This document shows positions 47,501 to 49,504 of a stretch of 64,000 bases of DNA, one piece after another; the first letter of the stretch is position 1; the number at the start of each line of letters is the position of its first letter. This DNA comes from Archivesica marissinica (lineage: Eukaryota; Mollusca; Bivalvia; Venerida; Vesicomyidae). The notes below the pieces were generated by a model. It had not been told where the DNA came from, made no database searches, and saw only the letters and a list, made by a program, of their open reading frames with translations. The translations under genes and the position numbers were made by a program. The DNA lies in NCBI GenBank assembly GCA_014843695.1, contig CM026397.1, forward strand, positions 40,448,651 through 40,512,650, in the 5' to 3' direction.

Positions 47501-48824
47501 AACGGTCATCATGTCTATCCAACCTCCATAGAGATTACTGGATAAACGGTCATCATGTATATCCAACCTCCATAGAGGTTACTGGATAAACGGTCATCAT
47601 GTCTATCCAACCTCCATAGAGATTACTGGAATTGTATGAGGGTTGTATCCACTATGAATCTGTTTGATTGACTACAAATGTGGAAGTCGTCATAGCGCAG
47701 TGGTAACACGTTCGCTTCTGGTGCAAAATGCCCAGTGTTTGAGCACTGTTGGAGCCGTTACAATTGTGCCCTTAGGCAAGGCATTTAAATTCTACATTGC
47801 CTCTTCTCTCTCGCTTGTGTCGATGGTGACATCAGGAATGAGGTCTCGAGAGTGATTAATATAAGTTGTAAGAACTTGTATCGCAATCGCGCTAAAATTA
47901 ATTTGTATAAACTAAATGTGTCAGTATATGTTGTAATGGTAAAAGCATACAGAAGATCATCTTTGAAAGGGTTAAACGAGCATGTTGTATTCTGCACAGA
48001 TGACAGTGTGGTGTTCTGTAAGCTGAGTCAGCTACAAGTGAGCATATACCAGACTATTCTAGACCAGCCCGGTATGGACCTTGTGATACACGCAGACGAT
48101 CCCTGTAACTGTGATAGCGGGGAACCACAGAGTAAATGTTGTAAACGGGTCAGTTTGTAATACTAAATATTTTATATGTGGCCGGCTATCAAACGATCCC
48201 GTAGCTGTGGTAAATGGAAACTGCAGTGTGTATGTTGTAAACGGGTCAGTTTGTAATTCTAAATATTTTTGACGTGACCGGCTGACAGACGATCCCTGTA
48301 GTTACGGTACCGGGGAACCACAGAGTAATCAGGTCAGTTTGTAATCCACATTATTAAGATATACTGAGATGACCTCAGTGACTGTCTGACAGGGAGGTTT
48401 GGGGTTACCAAACCCACATTAACTGATAGTAATGGGGTGTGCACAAAATGCTCCTTAGATTGGAACAGAGTTAAATTTGCTGAATCTGATGTCATAGCTT
48501 CCCTAGACAACAGCTTTAACGTCTCGATAATATTAATTTCATGCTGGATTTCCAGCCTTGTTGGTATAGGAAATAATGTAATTCTAGAAATCTGCCGGTG
48601 GTGCGTCTGTGAAGTCTCTGATGTTTACGTTCATGCATTTGCTACTGAAGACATCAAACCACGTGGCCTTGCTGATTCCTACACGGAAAACGAGTGAGAA
48701 ACAGGCAAAGATGGCCAGGGTTATCTGTGAGGCCGCCCTGAAAGAACACCCGGAGTTTGTAGTACAGACTATGGAGGCCTCGTTTAAGACTTTGTCTGAT
48801 CCAAAATACTGCGGAAAAATGAAG
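11547..48824 (+). CDS. ERCC6L2: ERCC6L2-like SNF2 helicase gene, 15 exons, 3' end beyond window
   Basis: ERCC6L2 proteins are SNF2/Rad54-like DNA-dependent ATPases with an N-terminal Tudor domain, acting in nuclear DNA repair. I assembled the gene by hand: 11547-11577, 12008-12199, 13045-13302, 15838-15970, 19903-20021, 23590-23822, 25428-25511, 28526-28650, 29433-29532, 30992-31051, 39485-39600, 40430-40545, 43729-43812, 48000-48148, 48588-48824. All introns are GT-AG, all phases agree, and the total is 2037 nt with no stop. Seen: Tudor-like block (about residues 13-72), linker (75-245), Walker A GLGKT (K319), Ia ([14 protein letters not shown]), Ib (VVTTFETF), DEVH (439-442), motif [13 protein letters not shown] (465-474), cysteine cluster 586-598, then NHVALL and [11 protein letters not shown], which are hallmark ERCC6L2 sequences as I remember the human protein. 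The second helicase lobe is absent from the window. Orthology is my recognition without a database search; a general SNF2 identity is certain. Confidence 0.9.
11661..11928 (+). mobile_element. SINE family C, in intron 1
   Basis: The head gtccgcccccgtggtcgagt and later cacgggttcgagccccgctc look like a type II (long variable arm) Leu/Ser tRNA. The body has gaaaaagttggcagtatctt, acggaggttggtgcaccc and ggcgatatatcccaaaatgg. It fills most of intron 1 (11578-12007). The open frame through it into exon 2 is fortuitous. Confidence 0.85.
12008..12199 (+). CDS. ERCC6L2: ERCC6L2 exon 2, Tudor-like domain
   Basis: The acceptor follows a T-rich tract ending attctag at 12007; the donor is gtaaga at 12200. 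The peptide [18 protein letters not shown], then a basic strand, [15 protein letters not shown] and a leucine-containing end, has the spacing of the ERCC6L2 N-terminal Tudor domain (human: GERCLAPSPDNGKL ... VVLYADFQE). Tudor folds bind methylated or modified peptides; the ligand here is unknown. Residues 11-75. Minisatellite DNA begins about 40 bp after the donor. Confidence 0.85.
12230..12860 (+). repeat. 19-bp minisatellite, intron 2
   Basis: About 33 units of tgtctcaagtgtttatgaa with C/T variants. It starts about 30 bp after the exon 2 donor and fills most of intron 2 (12200-13044). Confidence 0.95.
13045..13302 (+). CDS. ERCC6L2: ERCC6L2 exon 3, disordered linker
   Basis: The acceptor tttgttgtag ends at 13044; the donor gttaat is at 13303. 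Phase 1 at both ends. The peptide begins [16 protein letters not shown] and is rich in Ser, Lys and acidic residues ([16 protein letters not shown]), with a basic patch SGGKSRK. In human ERCC6L2, as I recall it, the Tudor domain is followed almost directly by the helicase N-terminus, so exons 3-5 look like a lineage-specific linker of about 170 residues. The KRK and KSRK clusters could be nuclear localisation signals (inference). Confidence 0.8.
13400..14055 (+). repeat. 38-bp minisatellite with embedded (ATAC)n, intron 3
   Basis: Units of acatacaagtacatatacat, aaatacatgtgatcatta on both sides of a pure (CATA)n run at about 13786-13890. The tetranucleotide probably grew from the atacat of one unit. 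Confidence 0.95.
14231..14483 (+). mobile_element. SINE family D, full length, intron 3
   Basis: tRNA-like head gattagcgcagtggttagcg with box B gggttcgatcct; conserved centre ttctccgggtactccagttt; tail gcttcgcaaacgttgtaaaa then taaataaagtttaaact. A minus copy lies at 23306-23561. Confidence 0.9.
14520..14645 (-). mobile_element. SINE family A, 3' fragment
   Basis: tttatataaatttaatttag, gcgaaacattgaattaattg and ccatgagggagagggagaga are the reverse complement of the SINE A tail and body. The head is missing. Confidence 0.75.
14684..15332 (+). repeat. 54-bp minisatellite, intron 3
   Basis: Twelve units (cattcattaagataacatgc, tcaatgttggaccatttata, gagttatccctgct). Units differ by a few point changes (C/T in aacatgc/t, c/t in caatg). 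Confidence 0.95.
15838..15970 (+). CDS. ERCC6L2: ERCC6L2 exon 4, linker
   Basis: The acceptor atatag ends at 15837; the donor is a strong gtaagt at 15971. The phase-1 start joins exon 3 as Gly. The peptide is [20 protein letters not shown] followed by a [14 protein letters not shown] stretch: low complexity, basic and Ser/Pro rich. No domain is recognised. A MITE starts only 10 bp after the exon (15981), so the donor's downstream context is transposon DNA. Confidence 0.75.
16111..16705 (+). repeat. 66-bp minisatellite, intron 4
   Basis: Nine units (ccatttaaccctttccttca, tagagatttaggttaatata, ctattatatctccattcaaa, tgacag). The unit includes the left terminus of the nested TTAA element. Confidence 0.95.
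16119..17114 (+). mobile_element. TTAA-type element nested in the MITE, internally expanded
   Basis: Left end TTAACCCTTTCCTTCATAG (from 16115); right end CTATGAGGGAATGGATTAA (17100-17118). The two are inverted repeats matching at 16 of 19 positions, with TTAA outermost. The interior is two tandem arrays (next entries). piggyBac-like by TTAA and termini (inference). Confidence 0.6.
16706..17025 (+). repeat. Three-copy repeat of about 120 bp, intron 4
   Basis: Three copies of a longer unit (agctatcatgcagtggataa, gtagtggccatatctatccc, acctccatagatattac, then the gagatttaggttaatatact portion of the 66-bp unit). The piece ggataagtagtggccatatc...cctccatagatattactgg is related to the 44-bp unit at 46643-47635. 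Confidence 0.85.
17187..18879. mobile_element. About 1.7-kb element with terminal inverted repeats, intron 4
   Basis: Left end tgtgacctgccatatcaaaa then tcagtcgtaagtcg; right end cgacttaagactgattttgt then catggtgggtcaca. As inverted repeats they agree over about 34 bp with roughly six mismatches. No transposase frame is seen inside, so it would be a non-autonomous DNA transposon. Target-site duplication is unclear. The interior shows nothing else I recognise. Confidence 0.5.
18911..19090 (-). mobile_element. CAGT-type MITE, intron 4
   Basis: TA then cagtcaaacctgtgttagtg at 18911; right end gacatgtttgacttg. Opposite orientation to the 3055 copy. The open frame at 18990 is spurious. Confidence 0.8.
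19340..19645 (+). mobile_element. Dispersed repeat R, intron 4
   Basis: gagggcgatgtgggcgaaat, a poly(A) run, gtaagatacactggcccatt, ataaagcactccttctattc and tctgacctagaatgaatcc. Partial copies at 46221-46428, 43084-43170 and 20128-20184. The end ggattcattctagg (reverse complement) resembles the 46225 start gggttcattccag, suggesting terminal inverted repeats. Confidence 0.65.
19676..19820 (-). mobile_element. SINE family F, intron 4
   Basis: Read on the minus strand: gtggccgagtggttaaagtc (Ser/Leu-tRNA-like box A region), then cactgggcgtggcaaattct and gtggttctactcggg. It lies 83 bp upstream of exon 5. Confidence 0.65.
19903..20021 (+). CDS. ERCC6L2: ERCC6L2 exon 5, linker
   Basis: This exon has no ATG and would be missed by start-codon ORF calling. 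The acceptor tatttaag ends at 19902; the donor gtctgt is at 20022. Phase 2 in (tt + g = Leu) and phase 1 out both fit their neighbours. The peptide runs [20 protein letters not shown], then [20 protein letters not shown]. The acidic serine cluster SSDDDD is a likely casein-kinase-2-type phosphorylation site (inference). The support is phase continuity on both sides plus an open frame of 40 codons. Confidence 0.7.
20128..20400 (+). repeat. Repeat R tail, 60-bp direct repeat and SINE A fragment, intron 5
   Basis: 20128-20184 is the end of repeat R. 20190-20310 holds two copies of a 60-bp unit (gtaataagggtctcactctg, ggggttctgtccaaacctct). 20320-20397 is a SINE A 3' fragment (gatggattccatcaggaatg ... 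aaataaatttgtataaact). Three copies of gcttgctgtatattac follow to about 20458. Confidence 0.75.
20610..23262 (+). repeat. 68-bp minisatellite, intron 5
   Basis: About 39 units of 68 bp (gtgaccgttatactcaaact, atctggattgtcaatcagaa, agtgttatttaattccatgc, tgagatta). The first three or four units differ (caattggaatgtgtgtattt, ccttgtcgagctta); the rest are nearly identical, so growth was recent and one-sided. It makes up about three quarters of intron 5. Confidence 0.97.
23306..23561 (-). mobile_element. SINE family D, full length, next to exon 6
   Basis: Reverse complement of the SINE at 14231-14483: agtttaaatagtttaattta at the left, ggaggaaaccggagtacccg in the middle, and tRNA-like gctaaccactgcgctaatca at the right. 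Its 5' end stops about 28 bp before the exon 6 acceptor. Confidence 0.9.
23590..23822 (+). CDS. ERCC6L2: ERCC6L2 exon 6, helicase Q-like motif and Walker A
   Basis: The acceptor tttttatag ends at 23589; the donor gtaatt is at 23823. The peptide starts [20 protein letters not shown], matching the human DDEDLEKPYF region. It continues to [20 protein letters not shown] (Q-like motif) and [15 protein letters not shown] (motif I, Walker A, K319 predicted to bind ATP phosphates). Reading beyond 23822 runs into intron and reaches a stop, so the longer open frame is not the gene product. A minus-strand SINE ends about 28 bp before the acceptor. Confidence 0.93.
24000..24770 (+). other. Intron 6 interior, no recognised feature
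   Basis: Largely unique A/T-rich DNA. The only local repeat is tactcggttagacagattta twice at about 24590-24631. No open frame or homology is seen. Confidence 0.5.
24771..25130. mobile_element. Mosaic of SINE B, C and D fragments, intron 6
   Basis: In order: a SINE B 3' end (tttatcgtcgctacc, minus sense), a SINE C body (gaaaaagttggcagtttctt ... gcccaaaatggtgctgatgc, plus sense), SINE B again (ttatcgtcgctaccgcatac ... ggaggatagtgcaatgat), then a SINE D centre (ggaggaaaccggagtacccg, minus sense). SINE C looks inserted into SINE B right after tcgtcgctacc. Confidence 0.75.
25428..25511 (+). CDS. ERCC6L2: ERCC6L2 exon 7
   Basis: The acceptor cttgcttgcag ends at 25427; the donor gtataa is at 25512. 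Exactly 28 codons, phase 0 on both sides. [20 protein letters not shown] follows Walker A directly, as VISFLAAVLHKKG does in the human protein. The end (QKPKFIRK) is basic. A degraded copy of the CAGT-type MITE starts about 8 bp after the exon. Confidence 0.88.
25518..25696 (-). mobile_element. CAGT-type MITE at the start of intron 7
   Basis: Degraded left end aaaatcaaacctgtgttagt; right end aagacaggtttgactg then TA. Same orientation as the 18911 copy. A 44-bp direct repeat of its right end (ggctgcttaagacaggtttg) follows to about 25750. It starts about 8 bp after exon 7. Confidence 0.75.
25881..26008. repeat. Inverted repeat with 45-bp arms, intron 7
   Basis: Left arm aaataataagtatcaaccgt then ggtatatcgcagaataaccc (25881-25925); right arm gggttattctgcgatatacc then atggttgatacttattattt (25964-26008); spacer about 38 bp. 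A third partial copy (ggtatatcgcagaataaccc) lies at about 26334. A second, imperfect inverted pair, gattctaacacgac at about 26010 and gtcgtgttagaat at about 26397, encloses the region between. Confidence 0.8.
26500..26745 (+). mobile_element. SINE family B, intron 7
   Basis: Head gtagtccagtggtaacacgc, then a shortened box B region (gggatcgaacc), body aggtctcgtgtcggtgcttt and gcactatcctccaaaatcta, end gcaaccggtagcgacgataa. A few bases around box B are deleted compared with 2715-2990. Confidence 0.8.
26770..28400 (+). repeat. 63-bp minisatellite with 45-bp deletion units, intron 7
   Basis: About 27 units (gattctaaggatccaggagt, gattgtgcgggtctgacctg, tgatataaaacatgtatgct, gca). The first three after 26830 and the last one lack 18 bp (gattgtgcgggtctgacc region), giving 45-bp units. 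Both 63 and 45 are multiples of 3, which produces a spurious 615-codon minus frame. Confidence 0.97.
28526..28650 (+). CDS. ERCC6L2: ERCC6L2 exon 8, helicase motif Ia
   Basis: The acceptor ttccacag ends at 28525; the donor gtaaac is at 28651. After a variable start ([15 protein letters not shown]) comes [20 protein letters not shown] and WGYFTV, matching the human segment [22 protein letters not shown]. The usual APLS is GPGC here, an unusual motif Ia start. Phase 2 at the end (ag) joins exon 9 as Arg. Confidence 0.92.
28651..29051 (+). other. Intron 8, unique DNA ending in a SINE C head fragment
   Basis: 28651-28990 shows nothing recognisable. 28992-29045 matches the start of SINE C (cccctggtcgagtggttacg, gtcgctgacctgtatacc), truncated after about 55 bp. 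Confidence 0.6.
29052..29245 (-). mobile_element. SINE family A, 3' part with internal duplication, intron 8
   Basis: atacaaatttattttaactc then gattgcgaagcaagttctta is the reverse SINE A tail. It is followed by three short copies of gatggaatccatca...taatcgagatctgg, a local triplication of the SINE centre. Confidence 0.7.
29433..29532 (+). CDS. ERCC6L2: ERCC6L2 exon 9, helicase motif Ib
   Basis: The acceptor cctattacag ends at 29432; the donor gtgagt is at 29533. The peptide [20 protein letters not shown] then [13 protein letters not shown] holds motif Ib (TTFETF; human TTYETL). Phase 1 remainder in, phase 0 out. It lies close to SINE and LINE-like fragments on both sides but is itself intact. 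Confidence 0.9.
29595..29680 (-). mobile_element. SINE family C 3' fragment, intron 9
   Basis: gattttacgcctgcatcagc, accattttgggctatatcgc then ggacagtttacctaacaac is the reverse complement of the SINE C body. Confidence 0.7.
29726..29944 (-). mobile_element. SINE family A, full length, 8-bp target-site duplication, intron 9
   Basis: From agtttatacaaatttatttt to gctatcatgacttccac. The direct repeat tatgacat flanks it at 29718-29725 and 29945-29952. Box B on the minus strand is within gggctcgaactccggacctt. Confidence 0.92.
29965..30510 (+). repeat. 23-bp minisatellite inside a dispersed element, intron 9
   Basis: About 20 units of gttataattatgtgttaaac/agc at 30028-30482. The left flank (tgtcagcacaaattgtcatg, acgttact) and right flank (ttataattgcgtcgagactt, cttt) match the unexpanded element at 55750-55858, which has only one such unit. 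Confidence 0.9.
30555..30840. mobile_element. Palindromic MITE, two tandem copies, intron 9
   Basis: Each copy of about 130 bp starts gaggttat(a/g)(a/t)aactttt then ctcaaatctcaaa and ends as the reverse (tgagtttgagattggagaaa, agttttacaacctcc). A third, diverged copy is at 36780-36895. Confidence 0.75.
30992..31051 (+). CDS. ERCC6L2: ERCC6L2 exon 10, helicase motif II (DEVH)
   Basis: Twenty codons, phase 0 at both ends; acceptor tattcttacag ends at 30991, donor gtaaac at 31052. The peptide [20 protein letters not shown] is colinear with human LNSLEWSAVIVDEAHRIKN. The Walker B aspartate and glutamate are kept (D439, E440). The third position is Val instead of Ala, giving DEVH. DExH tolerates this position, so ATPase activity is expected to survive (inference). 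The following intron is 8.4 kb, almost all tandem arrays. Confidence 0.92.
31315..31555 (-). mobile_element. tRNA-derived SINE, another family, intron 10
   Basis: On the minus strand the right end reads like a tRNA: gtgacctagtggctagggtg, tctgcctacggagtggga, then gttcaaaccttgtctgggg (box B-like). The left end ttgtttattgtcgcccctat resembles the SINE B 3' end. Confidence 0.6.
31749..31914 (+). repeat. 20-bp minisatellite, intron 10
   Basis: Eight essentially identical units of atatggagctagcataacca. Confidence 0.95.
32065..36705 (+). repeat. 33/34-bp minisatellite, about 140 units, intron 10
   Basis: Units gtcactctgagatgccttga then agttatgtcccat (33 bp), or with gcctccat (34 bp); a gtctgtct variant is interspersed. 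A block of about 925 bp is duplicated: the unit order at 32100-33000 recurs at 33025-33925. Another block near 33960-34175 recurs near 36180-36600. Dozens of open frames arise from the periodicity; none is a gene. Confidence 0.97.
36780..36895. mobile_element. Palindromic MITE, diverged copy, intron 10
   Basis: aataatctcgagctcaactg ... aagcttgagagcgagtttga then aagttttataccctcca. Related to the pair at 30555-30840 and lying between two large arrays. Confidence 0.55.
36898..39366 (+). repeat. 40-bp minisatellite, about 62 units, intron 10
   Basis: Unit cctcgtgtgtggctagctca then gaattagatatgttgtcctg. Two main unit types alternate irregularly (gtgtggctagc and gtgttcctagc), plus ccctgtgtg variants clustered at the left. 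The last units lack ctag. It ends about 118 bp before exon 11. Confidence 0.97.
39485..39600 (+). CDS. ERCC6L2: ERCC6L2 exon 11, helicase motif III
   Basis: The acceptor atttacccag ends at 39484; the donor gtatgt is at 39601. The peptide [20 protein letters not shown] is followed by [19 protein letters not shown]. Motif III (GLTGT, residues 465-469) and QNN are typical of SNF2 proteins. Phase 2 out (tg) joins exon 12 as Trp. The 3' 77 bp of this exon and its donor are repeated three more times downstream with an in-frame TAG; see the entry at 39613-39879. Confidence 0.93.
39613..39879 (+). pseudogene. Three tandem copies of the exon 11 3' end and splice donor
   Basis: An 89-bp unit starting atcactagcag occurs at 39524 (in exon 11) and again at 39613, 39702 and 39791. 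Copies contain ggtttgactggtactgcgtt, aataatctattggagttctg and tagactggtatgt, so each keeps a donor like exon 11's except the last (gacgggtttgt). All three have cca tag where the exon has cga tat, an in-frame stop. They are dead exon fragments in intron 11. 39880-40130 is unremarkable. Confidence 0.95.
40135..40310 (+). mobile_element. SINE family F 3' fragment, intron 11
   Basis: ctatccaactggcttgcaga, gtccctgtctgaaatagtgc and ttggagagtcaacaactgta are shared with 58105-58240 and with the flank of the 44-kb array. Confidence 0.5.
40430..40545 (+). CDS. ERCC6L2: ERCC6L2 exon 12
   Basis: The acceptor gtttggcag ends at 40429; the donor is the weak aaaac/gtaact at 40546. After [12 protein letters not shown] the peptide [20 protein letters not shown] then LATARK aligns with human [23 protein letters not shown]. 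Phase 1 out (c) joins exon 13 as Gln. The last 17 bp of the exon and the donor are the seed of the 40-bp minisatellite that fills the intron. Only the first donor keeps the frame: the second shifts it, and reading through meets TAA in the second copy. Confidence 0.9.
40546..43085 (+). repeat. 40/41-bp minisatellite seeded by the exon 12 splice donor, intron 12
   Basis: About 63 units of ccactgcaagaaaacgtaac then tgttcatgtatatttactgt. The first unit overlaps exon 12 (ccactgcaag/aaaac at 40531-40545 is coding). Every unit repeats the exon tail and the donor aaaac/gtaact. 41-bp units (tttaactg) dominate the right half. The array runs from the exon boundary almost to repeat R at 43084. Confidence 0.97.
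43084..43170 (+). mobile_element. Repeat R fragment, intron 12
   Basis: ggggacattgacttcgcccc, gtggaggctccacttctctc and caatctacatacaaaat match the first part of the element at 19340-19645. Confidence 0.6.
43172..43675 (+). repeat. 48-bp minisatellite, intron 12
   Basis: About 10-11 units of tcatgtttgccagttcactc, tacatgattgtatataatgt, atggtagc. It ends about 50 bp before exon 13. Confidence 0.95.
43729..43812 (+). CDS. ERCC6L2: ERCC6L2 exon 13
   Basis: The acceptor ttttgtttctag ends at 43728; the donor gtgagt is at 43813. The peptide [20 protein letters not shown] then ADQLPKK matches human [21 protein letters not shown]. This is the RR-x-K-x-LI-x-DQLPKK block that ends the first SNF2 lobe. 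Phase 1 out (g) joins exon 14 as Asp. Confidence 0.93.
44055..44936 (+). repeat. 68-bp minisatellite seeded by a SINE F-like tail, intron 13
   Basis: Twelve units (cggtcatctggaatcttcct, ccaccaagggaagctagaaa, gtcgcccagtttagctaggc, tatctgta). The left flank gaggaagctatccagatgat, then ctacccagagtgtctgaaat, resembles the SINE F 3' region, and cttcctccaccaa resembles attcctccaccaa at about 40240. The left eight units are identical; the right four carry agtgtcatctggaaact. Confidence 0.9.
45010..45206. mobile_element. Palindromic MITE with CAGT ends and TA target site, intron 13
   Basis: TA then cagtctacatccgttatgtc ... gacataacggatgtagactg then TA. Internal blocks (cgacataac, cttcgac, gaattcgac) repeat in both orientations. 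A different family from the cagtcaaacc MITE but with the same end rules, so also pogo/Tigger-like by inference. Confidence 0.88.
45239..45385 (-). mobile_element. SINE family A, 3' part, intron 13
   Basis: ggtttatacaaatgaattat, then ttaattgctctcgaggcctc and aaatgtcttgcctcaggaca. It stops where the 16-bp array begins, i.e. where the SINE head would be. Confidence 0.75.
45386..45686 (+). repeat. 16-bp minisatellite, intron 13
   Basis: About 19 units of ccactgtgggacacct with occasional attgttgg and actgcggc variants. Open in several frames because the 48-bp super-period contains no stops; not coding. Confidence 0.95.
46221..46640. mobile_element. Repeat R followed by a minus SINE A, intron 13
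   Basis: 46221-46428 matches repeat R (gcctagggaccctgacatag, agatacactagccaattata, cagaagtatatta). 46430-46640 is a SINE A in reverse (gtttatacaaatttatttta ... gctatcacgacttccac), inserted at the tatatta of R. The R sequence after that point (as at 19572-19645) is missing. Confidence 0.8.
46643..47635 (+). repeat. 44-bp minisatellite, intron 13
   Basis: About 22 units of tagagattactggataaacg, gtcatcatgtctatccaacc, tcca. It shares ancestry with ggataagtagtggccatatc...acctccatagatattac at 16730-17010. catcatg/cataatg variants alternate in a regular ACC-type order around 47090-47500, suggesting three-unit block duplication. Confidence 0.95.
47680..47915 (+). mobile_element. SINE family A, intron 13
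   Basis: tgtggaagtcgtcatagcgc ... gctaaaattaatttgtataa. A short direct repeat aaatgtg flanks it. It ends about 85 bp before exon 14; the open frame running through its tail into exon 14 is fortuitous. Confidence 0.88.
48000..48148 (+). CDS. ERCC6L2: ERCC6L2 exon 14, cysteine cluster
   Basis: The acceptor ttctgcacag ends at 47999; the donor gtcagt is at 48149. [20 protein letters not shown] then LDQ matches human RMVYCSLTDFQKAVYQTVL. The exon ends [15 protein letters not shown], preserving the CxC...CC pattern of human ERCC6L2 (CTCRSG...NCC), here Cys 586, 588, 597 and 598. Reading upstream of 48000 enters a SINE, so the longer open frame starting at 47852 is not coding. The 3' end plus donor is repeated twice downstream. 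Confidence 0.92.
48192..48352 (+). pseudogene. Two extra copies of the exon 14 3' end and donor, intron 14
   Basis: The exon segment gacgatccctgtaactgtga ... tgttgtaaacgg/gtcagtttgtaa starts at 48095. Diverged copies start at 48192 (aacgatcccgtagctgtgg ... tgttgtaaacgggtcagttt) and 48288 (gacgatccctgtagttacgg ... gtaatcaggtcagttt). Spacing is 97 and 96 bp. Both keep the gtcagt donor; the third has lost tgttgtaaacgg. Confidence 0.92.
48588..48824 (+). CDS. ERCC6L2: ERCC6L2 exon 15, last exon found
   Basis: The acceptor gtaattctag ends at 48587; the donor gtttgt is at 48825. 79 codons, phase 0 at both ends: [20 protein letters not shown], then [19 protein letters not shown], then a helical stretch, ending [21 protein letters not shown] and LSDPKYxGKMKV are close to identical in human ERCC6L2. 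In the human protein the next segment (VLQQLL) begins the second helicase lobe, which must lie past the window. Confidence 0.92.
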
Positions 48825-49004
48825 GTTTGTTAGTTATGGTTGCTATTCTTAAAGTAATATTCCTGTTGCAATGGTGAAATGTGAGTTTTATGCCAGATAT
48901 CTTATTCTAACATGGCTCGGCATTTTGTCCGTATACGCAAAGAAGGAATTTACCATTGTTTACCGTATCTGCAATAATACATAGTTTAGGGTATGATGTC
49001 AAAT

Positions 49005-49350
49005 GTGACGTTATTTTTGTAGTTTTGTGGCGTTATTTTTTTATAGTTTTGTGATGTTATTTTTGTAGTTTTGTGACATCATTTTTGTAGTTTTGGGACA
49101 TCATTTTTGTAGTTTTGGGACATCATTTTTATAGTTTTGTGACATCATTTTTGTAGTTTTGGGACATCATTTTTGTAGTTTTGTGACATCATTTTTATAG
49201 TTTTGTGACATCATTTTTATAGTTTTGTGACATCATTTTTGTAGTTTTGTGACATCATTTTTATAGTTTTGTGACGTCATTTTTGTAGTTTTGTGACTTC
49301 ATTTTTGTAGTTTTGTGACCTCATTTTTGTAGTTTTGTGACATCATTTAC
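49005..49350 (+). repeat. 21-bp minisatellite, intron 15
   Basis: About 16 units of agttttgtgacatcatttttgt with cgt/cat and g/a variants. It is about 180 bp after exon 15. Confidence 0.95.
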
Positions 49351-49504
49351 ATACTCTAAAAAAAATAACACCAACTCATTTTGTGCTTTTTAGATATTTT
49401 GGTCATGTTAGAATATGGCCCTAGTACCAGATGTCTGCACAATCAACATGACATGAGAATTACTAGATATCTGTATAAAACTAATATAACCACAGACGAG
49501 AACA

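Noticed and set aside
47852..47999. N-terminal extension of exon 14 as one 102-codon ORF
   Set aside because: This part is the SINE A tail and intron. The acceptor at 47999 matches the phase from exon 13.
48437..48697. 86-codon ORF overlapping exon 15
   Set aside because: It is a shadow in another frame; the exon 15 frame carries the conserved NHVALL and LSDPKY sequences.
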